From positions 1-64,000 of the forward strand of contig JAAYCX010000090.1 in the NCBI GenBank assembly GCA_012729555.1: a DNA stretch of 64,000 bases. The letters are read 5' to 3'. The notes beneath the pieces were generated by a model, which made no database searches, had not been told where the DNA came from, and saw only the letters and a program-made list of their open reading frames with translations. This stretch comes from Acidobacteriota bacterium (lineage in GTDB: Bacteria > Acidobacteriota > UBA6911). The position numbers and the translations under genes were made by a program. Positions 49,803 through 57,779 of this stretch are shown piece after piece. Position 1 is the first letter of the stretch. Every line of letters starts with the position of its first letter.

Positions 49803-51646
49803 TCCTCCTCGTGCATCCAGCGCCGGAGCAGGGGCGAAAGGATGAAGCAGATGAGGGCGGAGACGATGGCCGTCAGGGCGATCTTTCCGAAGATGTCGCC
49901 GTAGAGCCCCACCGTCTCGATCGGCGGGGGAATGATCTGCACCTCCCCTTCCCCGTGGGAAACGCCCGTCAGCGAGGCGATCATCCCCGCCAGGTAGTTG
50001 GAAAAGGCGGTGGCCAGAAACCACGCACCCATGACCGTGCTGACCATACGCGCCGGGGAGAGCTTCACCACCATCGACAGCCCCACGGGGGAGAGGCAGA
50101 GTTCCCCGGTGGTCTGGAACATGTAACCCAGGATCAGCCAGACCATGCTGACCATGCCGCGCCCGTCGGCATGCGTGGCGCCGTACCAGAGGGCCGTGAA
50201 GCCGAAGCCGAGCTGCAGCAGCCCGAGCGAAAACTTGACAGGCGTGCTGGGGTCCCGGCCGCGGGCGGAGAGAAAAGCCCAGAGCCCGGTAAACACCAGC
50301 CCGAAGAGGAGGATGAAGATCGGATTGACCGCCTGGAACAGGGACGCCGGAATCTCGGCCCCGCCCGTCCCCATGCCGACATTCCCGTCGTCGACGCGCC
50401 AGTCCACGGTGTCCCGCCCCTCCTCCCTGGCCCGGGTGAGCGCGTCCAGGGCGAACATCTCCCCCCCGTTGGTGTAGCCCAACTGTTCCTGGCTGAGCTT
50501 GAGCGGCAGCGTCTTCCCGACGTCGCCGGAGGAGACACGATCCTCCTCGAACACGCGGTCGACGTTGCGGTCGGCGAAATTGTTGAGCGAACTCCCCGCC
50601 TGCTCGAAGAAGGCCCAGAAGAGCATGGAAAAGAACATCAGGATGAGGACGACGAAAAGACGGTGGCGTTCGATCTGCGCCGCCCGCAGCGCCTCGATGA
50701 CGAGCCACACGAAGGCGGCGAGGCCGAAAAGGGTCAGTACCCAGCCGGCGATCTCGCTTCTGCGGATGAGCACGATCAGCACGGGGAGCGCCAGCACGAT
50801 GCCGAGGTAGACGGCCAGGTCCTTCCGGAGGAAGCCCCACATCTTCTCCCCGAGCGCCTCGGGCCGCTTCGGCCGCCCCGCTTCGTCCGGCAGCCCCCCA
50901 CGCCCCAGCGCCACGAAGGCGATGACGCCGGCGGCAATGAGCGCCAGCGCGATCAGGATGTTCACCGCCAGCTGGTAGGGGTTGTTCTGGAAGAACATGA
51001 GCGCCACCCCCGTCACCAGGGCGCAGCCCAGGATCAGTACCTGGGTGAGGCGGATCGGGGCGACGAACACGGCCAGGCCCATCAGCATCCCGATCGTGGC
51101 CAGCCCAAAGCCGTAATGCCAGCCGTAGGTCTCCCCGATGTAGCCGCAGAGCAGCGGCGACATCGCGGCGCCGAGGTTGATGCCCATGTAGAAGATGGTG
51201 AAGCCGCCGTCCCGCTTGCGGCTCTTGATGTCGTACAGGGAGCCGACGATGGTGGAGATGTTGGGCTTGAAGAAGCCGTTGCCGCAGATGAGGAGGGCCA
51301 GGGCGAAGAAAAACGCCAGTTCGTGCTCCACCGTCATCATCAGGTGCCCCATCGCCATGAGCAGGCCGCCGATCACGACCGCGCGCCGCGCCCCCAGGAG
51401 CCGGTCGGCCAGCATGCCGCCGATGAAGGGGGTGGCGTAGACGAGGGCGGTGTAGGCCCCGTAGATGGCGTAGGCGCGGCCGTCGGTGAAGTTGAGGAAC
51501 CCCTTGATCATGTAGAAGACCAGCAGGGCCCGCATGCCGTAATAGGAAAAGCGCTCCCACATCTCGGCGAAGAAGAGGGTGTACAGCCCCACGGGGTGCC
51601 CGAAGAGGACTTTCTGCTCGCGACTTGTCGTCATAGCGCCCGCCAT
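49799..51646 (-). CDS. POT family proton-dependent peptide transporter
   Basis: 615 residues with about 14 membrane segments. The signature near the N-terminus is FFAEMWERFSYYGMRALLVF (ExxERFxYYG), with GAYTALVYATPFIGGMLADR after it and IFYMGINLGAAMSPLLCGYI later; QTTGELCLSPVGLSMVVKLS near the C-terminus is the second POT signature. It imports di- and tripeptides with protons. A central insert of about 100 residues (NNFADRNVDRVFEEDRVSSG onward) is larger than in short bacterial members. Start options MAGAM/MTTS differ by four residues. Confidence 0.93.
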   Translation of the reverse strand: MAGAMTTSREQKVLFGHPVGLYTLFFAEMWERFSYYGMRALLVFYMIKGFLNFTDGRAYAIYGAYTALVYATPFIGGMLADRLLGARRAVVIGGLLMAMGHLMMTVEHELAFFFALALLICGNGFFKPNISTIVGSLYDIKSRKRDGGFTIFYMGINLGAAMSPLLCGYIGETYGWHYGFGLATIGMLMGLAVFVAPIRLTQVLILGCALVTGVALMFFQNNPYQLAVNILIALALIAAGVIAFVALGRGGLPDEAGRPKRPEALGEKMWGFLRKDLAVYLGIVLALPVLIVLIRRSEIAGWVLTLFGLAAFVWLVIEALRAAQIERHRLFVVLILMFFSMLFWAFFEQAGSSLNNFADRNVDRVFEEDRVSSGDVGKTLPLKLSQEQLGYTNGGEMFALDALTRAREEGRDTVDWRVDDGNVGMGTGGAEIPASLFQAVNPIFILLFGLVFTGLWAFLSARGRDPSTPVKFSLGLLQLGFGFTALWYGATHADGRGMVSMVWLILGYMFQTTGELCLSPVGLSMVVKLSPARMVSTVMGAWFLATAFSNYLAGMIASLTGVSHGEGEVQIIPPPIETVGLYGDIFGKIALTAIVSALICFILSPLLRRWMHEEE

Positions 51647-51697
51647 TGAATGGGTTTCCTGAAGATATCGGTTTCTTTCCGGAGCCAGGGCAAGGGG

Positions 51698-52453
51698 TCA
51701 CTCCTCCCGGTCGGCCTCGACGCGCCGGTAGCCGGCGGGTATTTCAAAAACGGAGGGCGGGATCGCCCCCCTTTCGATCGAGGTGACCACCCGGGTGGTC
51801 TTCATCTCCATGTTCATCATCTTCATGGTCGTCACGGTCTTGAGCGGGAGGCCGTCGATCTTCTTCATTTCATCGATCAGCTGCCTCATATCGAGCAGCG
51901 GGTTGTCCGGCGCCCGGAGCTTCATCATGTCGTAATAGGCCGGGGGGATCCGCAGATCCGTCGCTGCGTGGATTTCGATCTCCATCGGCCCCCGGAGGAG
52001 GTATTTCGCGGTCGGGTATCCCGCGATCGTTTCGCCCGGACCCGCTTCGGCGACGGTGATGGACATCTCCGCCAGCCCCATCATCTTTTTGACCGTCTCC
52101 ATCTCCTCCCCGTGTCCCTCCAGCGCTTCCCCCGCCCGGTCGAGCATCGCCCGGAGCTGATCGAACGTCACCTCGGAGTAGGTCCCGGCGCGGTGGTCGA
52201 GAGTGAGGATCCTCTTTTCGTCGAAGCGGATGATGCTGTCATCTCCCCCCTCGGTGCGGGTGCGCATGGCGCTGCCGCCGAAATACTCGGTGGCGGTGGA
52301 GTCGGAAGCCCCCATCCCGGAAATCGTGGTCCGGGTCTGCGCCGTGAAATCGCCCGAAGGCCCCTGCGCCGCGCCGCCTCTTCCCGCCCCGGTGGACAGG
52401 AAGACGGCAAGAAGACAGAACAGGGCCGGACGGTGATCGATGCGACACCTCAT
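51698..52453 (-). CDS. Secreted DUF4412-like protein
   Basis: 251 residues from ATG 52453, with GGAGGAG 7 nt upstream. Signal peptide HRPALFCLLAVFLSTGAG. The mature part is beta-rich, with FGGSAMRTRTEGGDDSIIRF, ILTLDHRAGTYSEVTFDQLR, IAGYPTAKYLLRGPMEIEIH and MKMMNMEMKTTRVVTSIERG. The order (hydrolysis-stable strands, an IAGYxTxKY motif, late Met-rich helix) resembles DUF4412-type secreted proteins with a LolA-like half-barrel. No enzyme motif. A longer open frame to 52549 lacks a ribosome site. It stands between the POT gene and gcvT, alone on its strand. Confidence 0.65.
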   Translation of the reverse strand: MRCRIDHRPALFCLLAVFLSTGAGRGGAAQGPSGDFTAQTRTTISGMGASDSTATEYFGGSAMRTRTEGGDDSIIRFDEKRILTLDHRAGTYSEVTFDQLRAMLDRAGEALEGHGEEMETVKKMMGLAEMSITVAEAGPGETIAGYPTAKYLLRGPMEIEIHAATDLRIPPAYYDMMKLRAPDNPLLDMRQLIDEMKKIDGLPLKTVTTMKMMNMEMKTTRVVTSIERGAIPPSVFEIPAGYRRVEADREE

Positions 52454-52640
52454 GGGGATGCTCCTCCGGCTGATTCCGTCTCCGGGCCCGAAACCGTTAC
52501 GACACCCGGAATTTTGCATAGTATCCTCTAAAAGCCCCGTCCTCCGCAAGCGCTCCCTTTATCGGAAATGCTCCCCGAGCCTGTCGCTTTTTCGACCCCG
52601 ATCCGGGTATGATAGCCTCACCTTTTTGCGGAGACGCGAC

Positions 52641-53804
52641 ATGAACCAGACACCGCTTCATCCATGCTACGCCCCCCTGCCAGGCGCCAGGATGGTGGAT
52701 TTCGCCGGCTGGCGGCTCCCGCTCCACTTCGAAGGCGGGATCCTGGCCGAGCATAGGGCCGTCCGCGGCGCGGCCGGGCTTTTCGACGTTTCCCACATGG
52801 GACGGATCCGGCTGCGCGGCCCGCACGCCGCGGCCTACGTCGATTGGCTGGCCACCAACTCCCTGCCGGAAGCGGGTTCCAGCGGCTGCCGGTACTCGCT
52901 CCTGTGCGCCGAGGACGGGGGCTGCATCGACGACATCGTCGTCTGCAGGCCGGGAGAGCAGTCGCTGGACCTGACGGTCAACGCCGCGAGCCGCGCCCGC
53001 GTCCTCGAATGGATAACCGGGCCGAACCCCTGGACCCGCTCCGGCCGCGCCCTCCCCGCGATCGAGGACGTGACGTCCCGGACCGCGCAACTCGCGCTGC
53101 AGGGTCCGGCCTCGCTGGAGATCCTGGCCGCGCGCTGCGACGCGGACCTTGCGGGTCTTCGGAACTATCATTTTCTCCCCGGAATCCGCGTCGCGGGGAT
53201 CCCCGCCCTGGTCTCGCGCACGGGGTACACCGGGGAGGACGGGTTCGAGCTGTTCGTCGACGCCCCCGACGCCCCCGCCCTGTGGCGCGCGCTCCTGGAG
53301 GCCGGGGCCCCTCTCGGCCTGGTTCCCTGCGGGCTCGGGGCCCGCGACACCCTCCGCTTCGAGGCCGGGATGCCCCTGTACGGCCAGGAACTCGGCCTCG
53401 GCATCAACCCCCTCGAAGCCGGGCTGGGACGCTTCGTCGACCTGGCCAAGGGGGATTTTTCCGGAAAGAGGGCGCTCGAGGCCGTGGCCCGGGACGGGGC
53501 GGCCCGAAAGCGGATCGGGCTCGAGATGATCGACGCCGCGGTGGCGCGGACCGGGCATGCCGTCCGGCGGGGGGAGGAGGAAATCGGACGAATCACGAGC
53601 GGGGGGAAATGCCCCACCGTCGGCATCTTCGGAGCCATGGCCCTGGTGCGCCGGGATGCAGCGGAAGAGCCGGAGTACGAGATCGACATCCGCGGCCGGT
53701 GGAAACGGGCCGGAGCGCGCCCCCTCCCCTTCTACCGCCGGGGGACGGGACCGCGGACCGACGAGGCGGCGGTCTCCGCCCGGGGAAAGGGGCGACGCCC
53801 ATGA
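52641..53804 (+). CDS. gcvT: Aminomethyltransferase, glycine cleavage T protein
   Basis: 387 residues, slightly longer than most GcvT. Motifs: YAPLPGARMVDFAGWRLPLH at the N-terminus, FDVSHMGRIRLRG, GCIDDIVVCRPGEQ (folate-binding region with the conserved Asp) and RTGYTGEDGFELFV. The C-terminal domain has the ISGG-like RITSGGKCPTVG. It transfers the methylene group of the H-protein-bound aminomethyl group to tetrahydrofolate. It starts gcvT-gcvPA-gcvPB, with the next start overlapping its stop (ATGA). GcvH, usually second in this order, is missing from the run. Confidence 0.95.
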   Translation: MNQTPLHPCYAPLPGARMVDFAGWRLPLHFEGGILAEHRAVRGAAGLFDVSHMGRIRLRGPHAAAYVDWLATNSLPEAGSSGCRYSLLCAEDGGCIDDIVVCRPGEQSLDLTVNAASRARVLEWITGPNPWTRSGRALPAIEDVTSRTAQLALQGPASLEILAARCDADLAGLRNYHFLPGIRVAGIPALVSRTGYTGEDGFELFVDAPDAPALWRALLEAGAPLGLVPCGLGARDTLRFEAGMPLYGQELGLGINPLEAGLGRFVDLAKGDFSGKRALEAVARDGAARKRIGLEMIDAAVARTGHAVRRGEEEIGRITSGGKCPTVGIFGAMALVRRDAAEEPEYEIDIRGRWKRAGARPLPFYRRGTGPRTDEAAVSARGKGRRP

Positions 53805-55147
53805 ACACTTTCGCCTATCTCCCCCACACCCCCGAGGATGTCGCGCGCATGCTCGGCGTCATCGGGGTGGAGAGCCTCGAGGACCTCTTTTCCGACATCC
53901 CGCCCTCGCTGCGCGCCTCCGGGGCACCCGACATCCCCCCGGGGCTCTGCGAAACCGCGCTCTACCGGGAGTTCGAGCGCCTCAGGAACGCGGGCCGGAC
54001 CTGCGTGTCCTTCCTCGGCGCCGGGTGTTACGACCACCTGGTCCCATCGATCGTCCCCTTCGTGACGGGACGGACCGAATTCGCCACCTCCTACACCCCC
54101 TACCAGGCGGAGGCGTCGCAGGGGATGCTTCAGGCGATCTACGAGTATCAGACCATGATCACGCTCCTCGTCGGCCTGCCGGTATCGAACGCCTCGCTCT
54201 ACGACGGCGCCACGGCCGCGGCGGAAGCCTGCGCCATGGCGCGCAGCGCGCGCAAGGGGGCCCGCGTCATCGGGGTCTCGCCCCTCGTGCACCCCCACGC
54301 GCTCGAGGTCCTCGAAACCTTTTTCTCCGATTCCGGGGCCGAAATCGCGCGCCTCCCCGAATCGGAAGGGGCGACGGACTGGAGCGGGCTCGGGAAGATC
54401 GAGGGGGAGGAGCTGGCGTGCGTGCTGGTACAGAGCCCGAACCGGTACGGGATCGTGGAGGACCTGACCGGCCTCGCCGCCCGCCTCGGCAAGACCGGCG
54501 CGCTGCTGGTCGTCTCGGCGAACCCGATGTCGCTCGGCGTCCTGAAAAGCCCGGGGGAATGGGGGGCCGACATCGCCGTGGGGAACGGGCAGCCGTTCGG
54601 CCTCGGGCAGAATTTCGGGGGGCCCGGGGTCGGATACATCGCCGCGGGGAGGAGCCTGATGCGCCTCATGCCCGGAAGGATCGTGGGCGAGACCGTGGAC
54701 AGCGAAGGGGCGAGGGCGTTCGTGCTCACCCTGCAGGCGCGCGAGCAGCACATCCGGCGCGAGCGCGCGACCTCCAACATCTGCACCAACCAGGCGCTGG
54801 CGGCGCTGGCGGTCGCCGCCTACCTGACCGTGGTCGGGCGGGAGGGAGTGCGGAGGATCGCCCGTCAGAACGTGCACAAGGCGCGCTACCTCGCCGGGCG
54901 CCTCACGGCGGAAACGCCCGCCCGGATCGCCTACGACAAGCCTTATTTCAACGAATTCGTCCTCGACCTCCCCTGCCCCGCGCGGAAGGCGGCCGACGCC
55001 CTGCTCGGGGAGGGGGTCCTGGCCGGGGTCCCGCTCGACGAATTCGGCGGCGGGGACCCGAACCGGCTGCTGGTGGCCGTGACCGAAAAGAGGACGCGGG
55101 CCGAAATGGACCGGTACGTAGAACTGATCCGAAGGGTGATCGCATGA
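53801..55147 (+). CDS. gcvPA: Glycine dehydrogenase (decarboxylating) subunit 1
   Basis: 448 residues, the two-subunit P-protein type. Typical stretches: YLPHTPEDVARMLGVIGVES, CYDHLVPSIVPFVTGRTEFA, TSYTPYQAEASQGMLQAIYE, ASLYDGATAAAEACAMARSA and GQPFGLGQNFGGPGVGYIA. With GcvPB it decarboxylates glycine and loads the aminomethyl group onto lipoyl-H protein. ATG 53801 overlaps the gcvT stop, and its own stop overlaps the gcvPB start. It lacks the PLP lysine, which is in subunit 2. Confidence 0.95.
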   Translation: MNTFAYLPHTPEDVARMLGVIGVESLEDLFSDIPPSLRASGAPDIPPGLCETALYREFERLRNAGRTCVSFLGAGCYDHLVPSIVPFVTGRTEFATSYTPYQAEASQGMLQAIYEYQTMITLLVGLPVSNASLYDGATAAAEACAMARSARKGARVIGVSPLVHPHALEVLETFFSDSGAEIARLPESEGATDWSGLGKIEGEELACVLVQSPNRYGIVEDLTGLAARLGKTGALLVVSANPMSLGVLKSPGEWGADIAVGNGQPFGLGQNFGGPGVGYIAAGRSLMRLMPGRIVGETVDSEGARAFVLTLQAREQHIRRERATSNICTNQALAALAVAAYLTVVGREGVRRIARQNVHKARYLAGRLTAETPARIAYDKPYFNEFVLDLPCPARKAADALLGEGVLAGVPLDEFGGGDPNRLLVAVTEKRTRAEMDRYVELIRRVIA

Positions 55148-56619
55148 CCGAACCACTGGTTTTCGAGCAATCGCGCCCGGGCCGGACGGGCTACCGCACC
55201 CCGGAGTGCGACGTCCCCGAGACCGACCTCGGGACCCTGTTCCCGCGGGCGCTGCTGCGGGAAACGCCCGCCCCCCTCCCCGAGGTCTCGGAGCCCGCCG
55301 CCGTCCGCCACTACACCCGGCTCTCGCACCGCAACCACGCGGTCGACCTCGGCTTCTACCCCCTGGGATCGTGCACGATGAAGTACAATCCCAAGATCAA
55401 CGACGAGGTCGCCTCCTGGTTCCGGGACGTCCACCCGCTGCAGCCGGCTCCCACCATCCAGGGGATCCTCGAGATCCTCCACCGCACGATCGGGAGCCTC
55501 TGCGCCATCACCGGGATGAAGGCCGGGACGCTCCAGCCCTTCGCGGGGGCCCACGGGGAGTTCACCGGGATGAAGCTGTTCCGGGCCTGGTTTGGCAAGC
55601 GCGGGGAAGCGGGGCGCCGCGTGCTGCTCGTCCCCGATTCGGCCCACGGCACCAACCCGGCCTCGGCCCGCATCGCCGGCTTCGACCTCCGCGTCGTCCC
55701 CAGTTCCGGGGGGATCGTCACGCTCGACGCCATCCGCCCCTGGCTCAACGCCGAACTGGCCGGCATCATGATGACCAACCCCAACACCCTGGGGCTCTTC
55801 GAACGCCAGGTGCTGGAGGTCTCCCGGGCCGTGCACGCGGCGGGGGGCCTCCTCTACTACGACGGCGCGAACCTGAACGCCATCGTCGGCACGGCGCGCC
55901 CCGGGGACATGGGCTTCGACGTCGTGCACCTCAACCTGCACAAGACCTTTTCCACCCCCCACGGCGGCGGAGGCCCCGGAGCGGGGCCGATCCTGGTCGG
56001 CCCCGCGCTCGAACCGTTCCTCCCCGCCCCGGTGATCGTGCGCGACGCGGCCGGCTACCGCTTCGCGCCGGCGGGCCCCGACTCGATCGGGCGGGTCTCC
56101 GGCTTTCACGGAAACATCGGCGTCATCCTGCGGGCCTTCGCCTACATCCTTTCCATGGGTTCGGACGGCCTGGGCGAGGTGTCCCGGCTGGCCGTGCTCA
56201 ACGCGAACTACCTCAGGGCGCGCCTGCGGGGCCTGCTGACACTCCCCTACGAGGCGCTGTGCAAACACGAATGCGTCTTCTCGGCAAAGGAGCTGAAGGA
56301 GAGGACCGGGGTGTCGGCCCTCGACCTGGCCAAGCGGATGCTCGATTTCGGGATCTACGCCCCGACCGTCTATTTTCCGACCATCGTCTCCGAGGCGGTC
56401 ATGATCGAGCCGACCGAGACCGAATCTCCCGAAACGCTCGACCGCTTCGTGGAGATCCTCGAACGGATCTGCCGGGAAGCGGAGGAACAGCCCGATCTGC
56501 TGCGCTCGGCCCCGCACACCACCCCCATACGGCGCGCCGACGAGGTGCGGGCCGCGCGCCAGCCGCGCCTCGCCTGGGAGCCGCCGGCCGGGGCAAGGCC
56601 GCCCGAAGGAGGAAACTGA
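55144..56619 (+). CDS. gcvPB: Glycine dehydrogenase (decarboxylating) subunit 2
   Basis: 491 residues. PLP-binding Lys in VVHLNLHKTFSTPHGGGGPG near 265; other conserved stretches are FYPLGSCTMKYNPKINDEVA, FAGAHGEFTGMKLFRAWF and SAHGTNPASARIAGF. It completes the two-subunit P protein and is the last gcv gene. It ends 1 bp before the small membrane-protein gene that follows, so that gene is probably on the same mRNA. No lipoyl-protein gene or lpd is nearby. Confidence 0.95.
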   Translation: MTEPLVFEQSRPGRTGYRTPECDVPETDLGTLFPRALLRETPAPLPEVSEPAAVRHYTRLSHRNHAVDLGFYPLGSCTMKYNPKINDEVASWFRDVHPLQPAPTIQGILEILHRTIGSLCAITGMKAGTLQPFAGAHGEFTGMKLFRAWFGKRGEAGRRVLLVPDSAHGTNPASARIAGFDLRVVPSSGGIVTLDAIRPWLNAELAGIMMTNPNTLGLFERQVLEVSRAVHAAGGLLYYDGANLNAIVGTARPGDMGFDVVHLNLHKTFSTPHGGGGPGAGPILVGPALEPFLPAPVIVRDAAGYRFAPAGPDSIGRVSGFHGNIGVILRAFAYILSMGSDGLGEVSRLAVLNANYLRARLRGLLTLPYEALCKHECVFSAKELKERTGVSALDLAKRMLDFGIYAPTVYFPTIVSEAVMIEPTETESPETLDRFVEILERICREAEEQPDLLRSAPHTTPIRRADEVRAARQPRLAWEPPAGARPPEGGN

Positions 56620-56620
56620 C

Positions 56621-56980
56621 ATGGTTCGTATGCTGATTCACTGGGTCCTCATGGCCCTCGCCGTGGGGATCACGGCATGGATCATCCCCGGGTTCGAAAT
56701 AAGCGGAGTCCTCGCGGCCTTGGTCGCGGCCGTCATCATCGGATTCATCAACGCCACGGTGGGGCTGCTGCTGAAGATCGTCACCTTTCCGCTGACGGTC
56801 GTCACCCTGGGGCTGTTCTGGCTGCTGATCAACGCGCTGATGCTGAAGCTCGCCTCCGCCCTGGTCCCCGGTTTCCACATCCGCGGCTTCGCGGCCGCCT
56901 TCTTCGGCGCCATCGTGCTCAGCCTGGTCAACATGCTGCTGAAGAAGCTCCTGCGGCCGGAGCGGATCAAGCCCCGGTAG
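56621..56980 (+). CDS. Phage-holin-4-type small membrane protein
   Basis: 119 residues with four membrane segments (LIHWVLMALAVGITAWIIPG, GVLAALVAAVIIGFINATVG, FPLTVVTLGLFWLLINALML, FAAAFFGAIVLSLVNMLLKK). The II-PGF motif after segment 1, the FPLTVVTLGLFWLLINAL block and the basic end are typical of the family also called YvlD/phage_holin_4. In most bacteria it is a chromosomal gene of unknown function with no phage link. AAGGAGG lies about 8 nt before ATG 56621, inside the end of gcvPB. Confidence 0.85.
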   Translation: MVRMLIHWVLMALAVGITAWIIPGFEISGVLAALVAAVIIGFINATVGLLLKIVTFPLTVVTLGLFWLLINALMLKLASALVPGFHIRGFAAAFFGAIVLSLVNMLLKKLLRPERIKPR

Positions 56981-57674
56981 GGGCGGCTCCGCCGCCGGTC
57001 AGCCAGGAGAGCACCCTGGCCATGACCTCGTTGATCTCCCGGTAGCGGGAAGCGGGGGCGGACAGGAGCTGCTCCTCGCCCTGGACGAAGGGACCGGGAA
57101 CCAGCTCGTCCCGGCAGTGCTCGACGAGGCCCCGGGCGCTCTCCTCGGTGGTCTCGAGGTGGAACTGCAGCCCGATCACGCGGCGCCCGAACTGGAAGGC
57201 CTGGTTGCGGCACGCGTCGCTTTCCGCCAGGTGCACGGACCCCGGGGGGAGGTCGAAGGTTTCCCCGTGCCAGTGAAAGGCCTCGCACGCCGCGGGCAGC
57301 CCCAGGCTCCCCGCGGGGGCCGGGACCGCGCGCACGGGGAACCAGCCGATCTCCTTGACCGGGTTCGGGAAGACGCGCGCCCCCAGGGCGGCGGCGATCA
57401 GCTGGGCCCCCAGGCAGATCCCCAGGACCGCGACCCCCCGCTCCGCCGCTTCCCGGATGGAGCGCTTCTCCCCGGCGAGCCAGGGGTGCCGCCCCTCGTC
57501 GTTGACGCTCATCGGCCCGCCCATGACGACGAGGAGATCGACCGACGCGGGATCGGGCAGGGGATCCCCCGCGAACAGGCGGGTGCGGCCGATGTCGGCC
57601 CCCCTCTCCCCGAGCCACCCGGCGATGCTGCCGGGACCTTCGAACGGAACATGCTGCAGGACGTGCGCCTTCAT
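56967..57674 (-). CDS. Class I glutamine amidotransferase-like protein
   Basis: 235 residues of the GMP-synthase-type amidotransferase family. Motifs: VVMGGPMSVNDEGRHPWLAG near 50, the nucleophile elbow LGICLGAQLIAAALGARVF with Cys near 86, and the catalytic His-x-Glu in GLQFHLETTEES near 170. As a stand-alone domain it may act on gamma-glutamyl compounds or together with an unlinked synthase. GGGGGAGAG precedes ATG 57674. Its end overlaps the end of the membrane-protein gene on the other strand by 14 bp. Confidence 0.88.
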   Translation of the reverse strand: MKAHVLQHVPFEGPGSIAGWLGERGADIGRTRLFAGDPLPDPASVDLLVVMGGPMSVNDEGRHPWLAGEKRSIREAAERGVAVLGICLGAQLIAAALGARVFPNPVKEIGWFPVRAVPAPAGSLGLPAACEAFHWHGETFDLPPGSVHLAESDACRNQAFQFGRRVIGLQFHLETTEESARGLVEHCRDELVPGPFVQGEEQLLSAPASRYREINEVMARVLSWLTGGGAAPTGA

Positions 57675-57779
57675 CTCTCCCCCATTCTCACGACCCCGGC
57701 CCGCGGACTCCCATGAGGCCCGGCGCACCGGGATCTGGTATATTTTAGTGGAAATTGCAGCTTATGAAACAGGGGGATC

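Noticed and set aside
56621-56980. Phage origin of the holin-like gene
   Set aside because: No other phage gene is near, and this four-segment family is common as an ordinary chromosomal gene; it sits directly after gcvPB.
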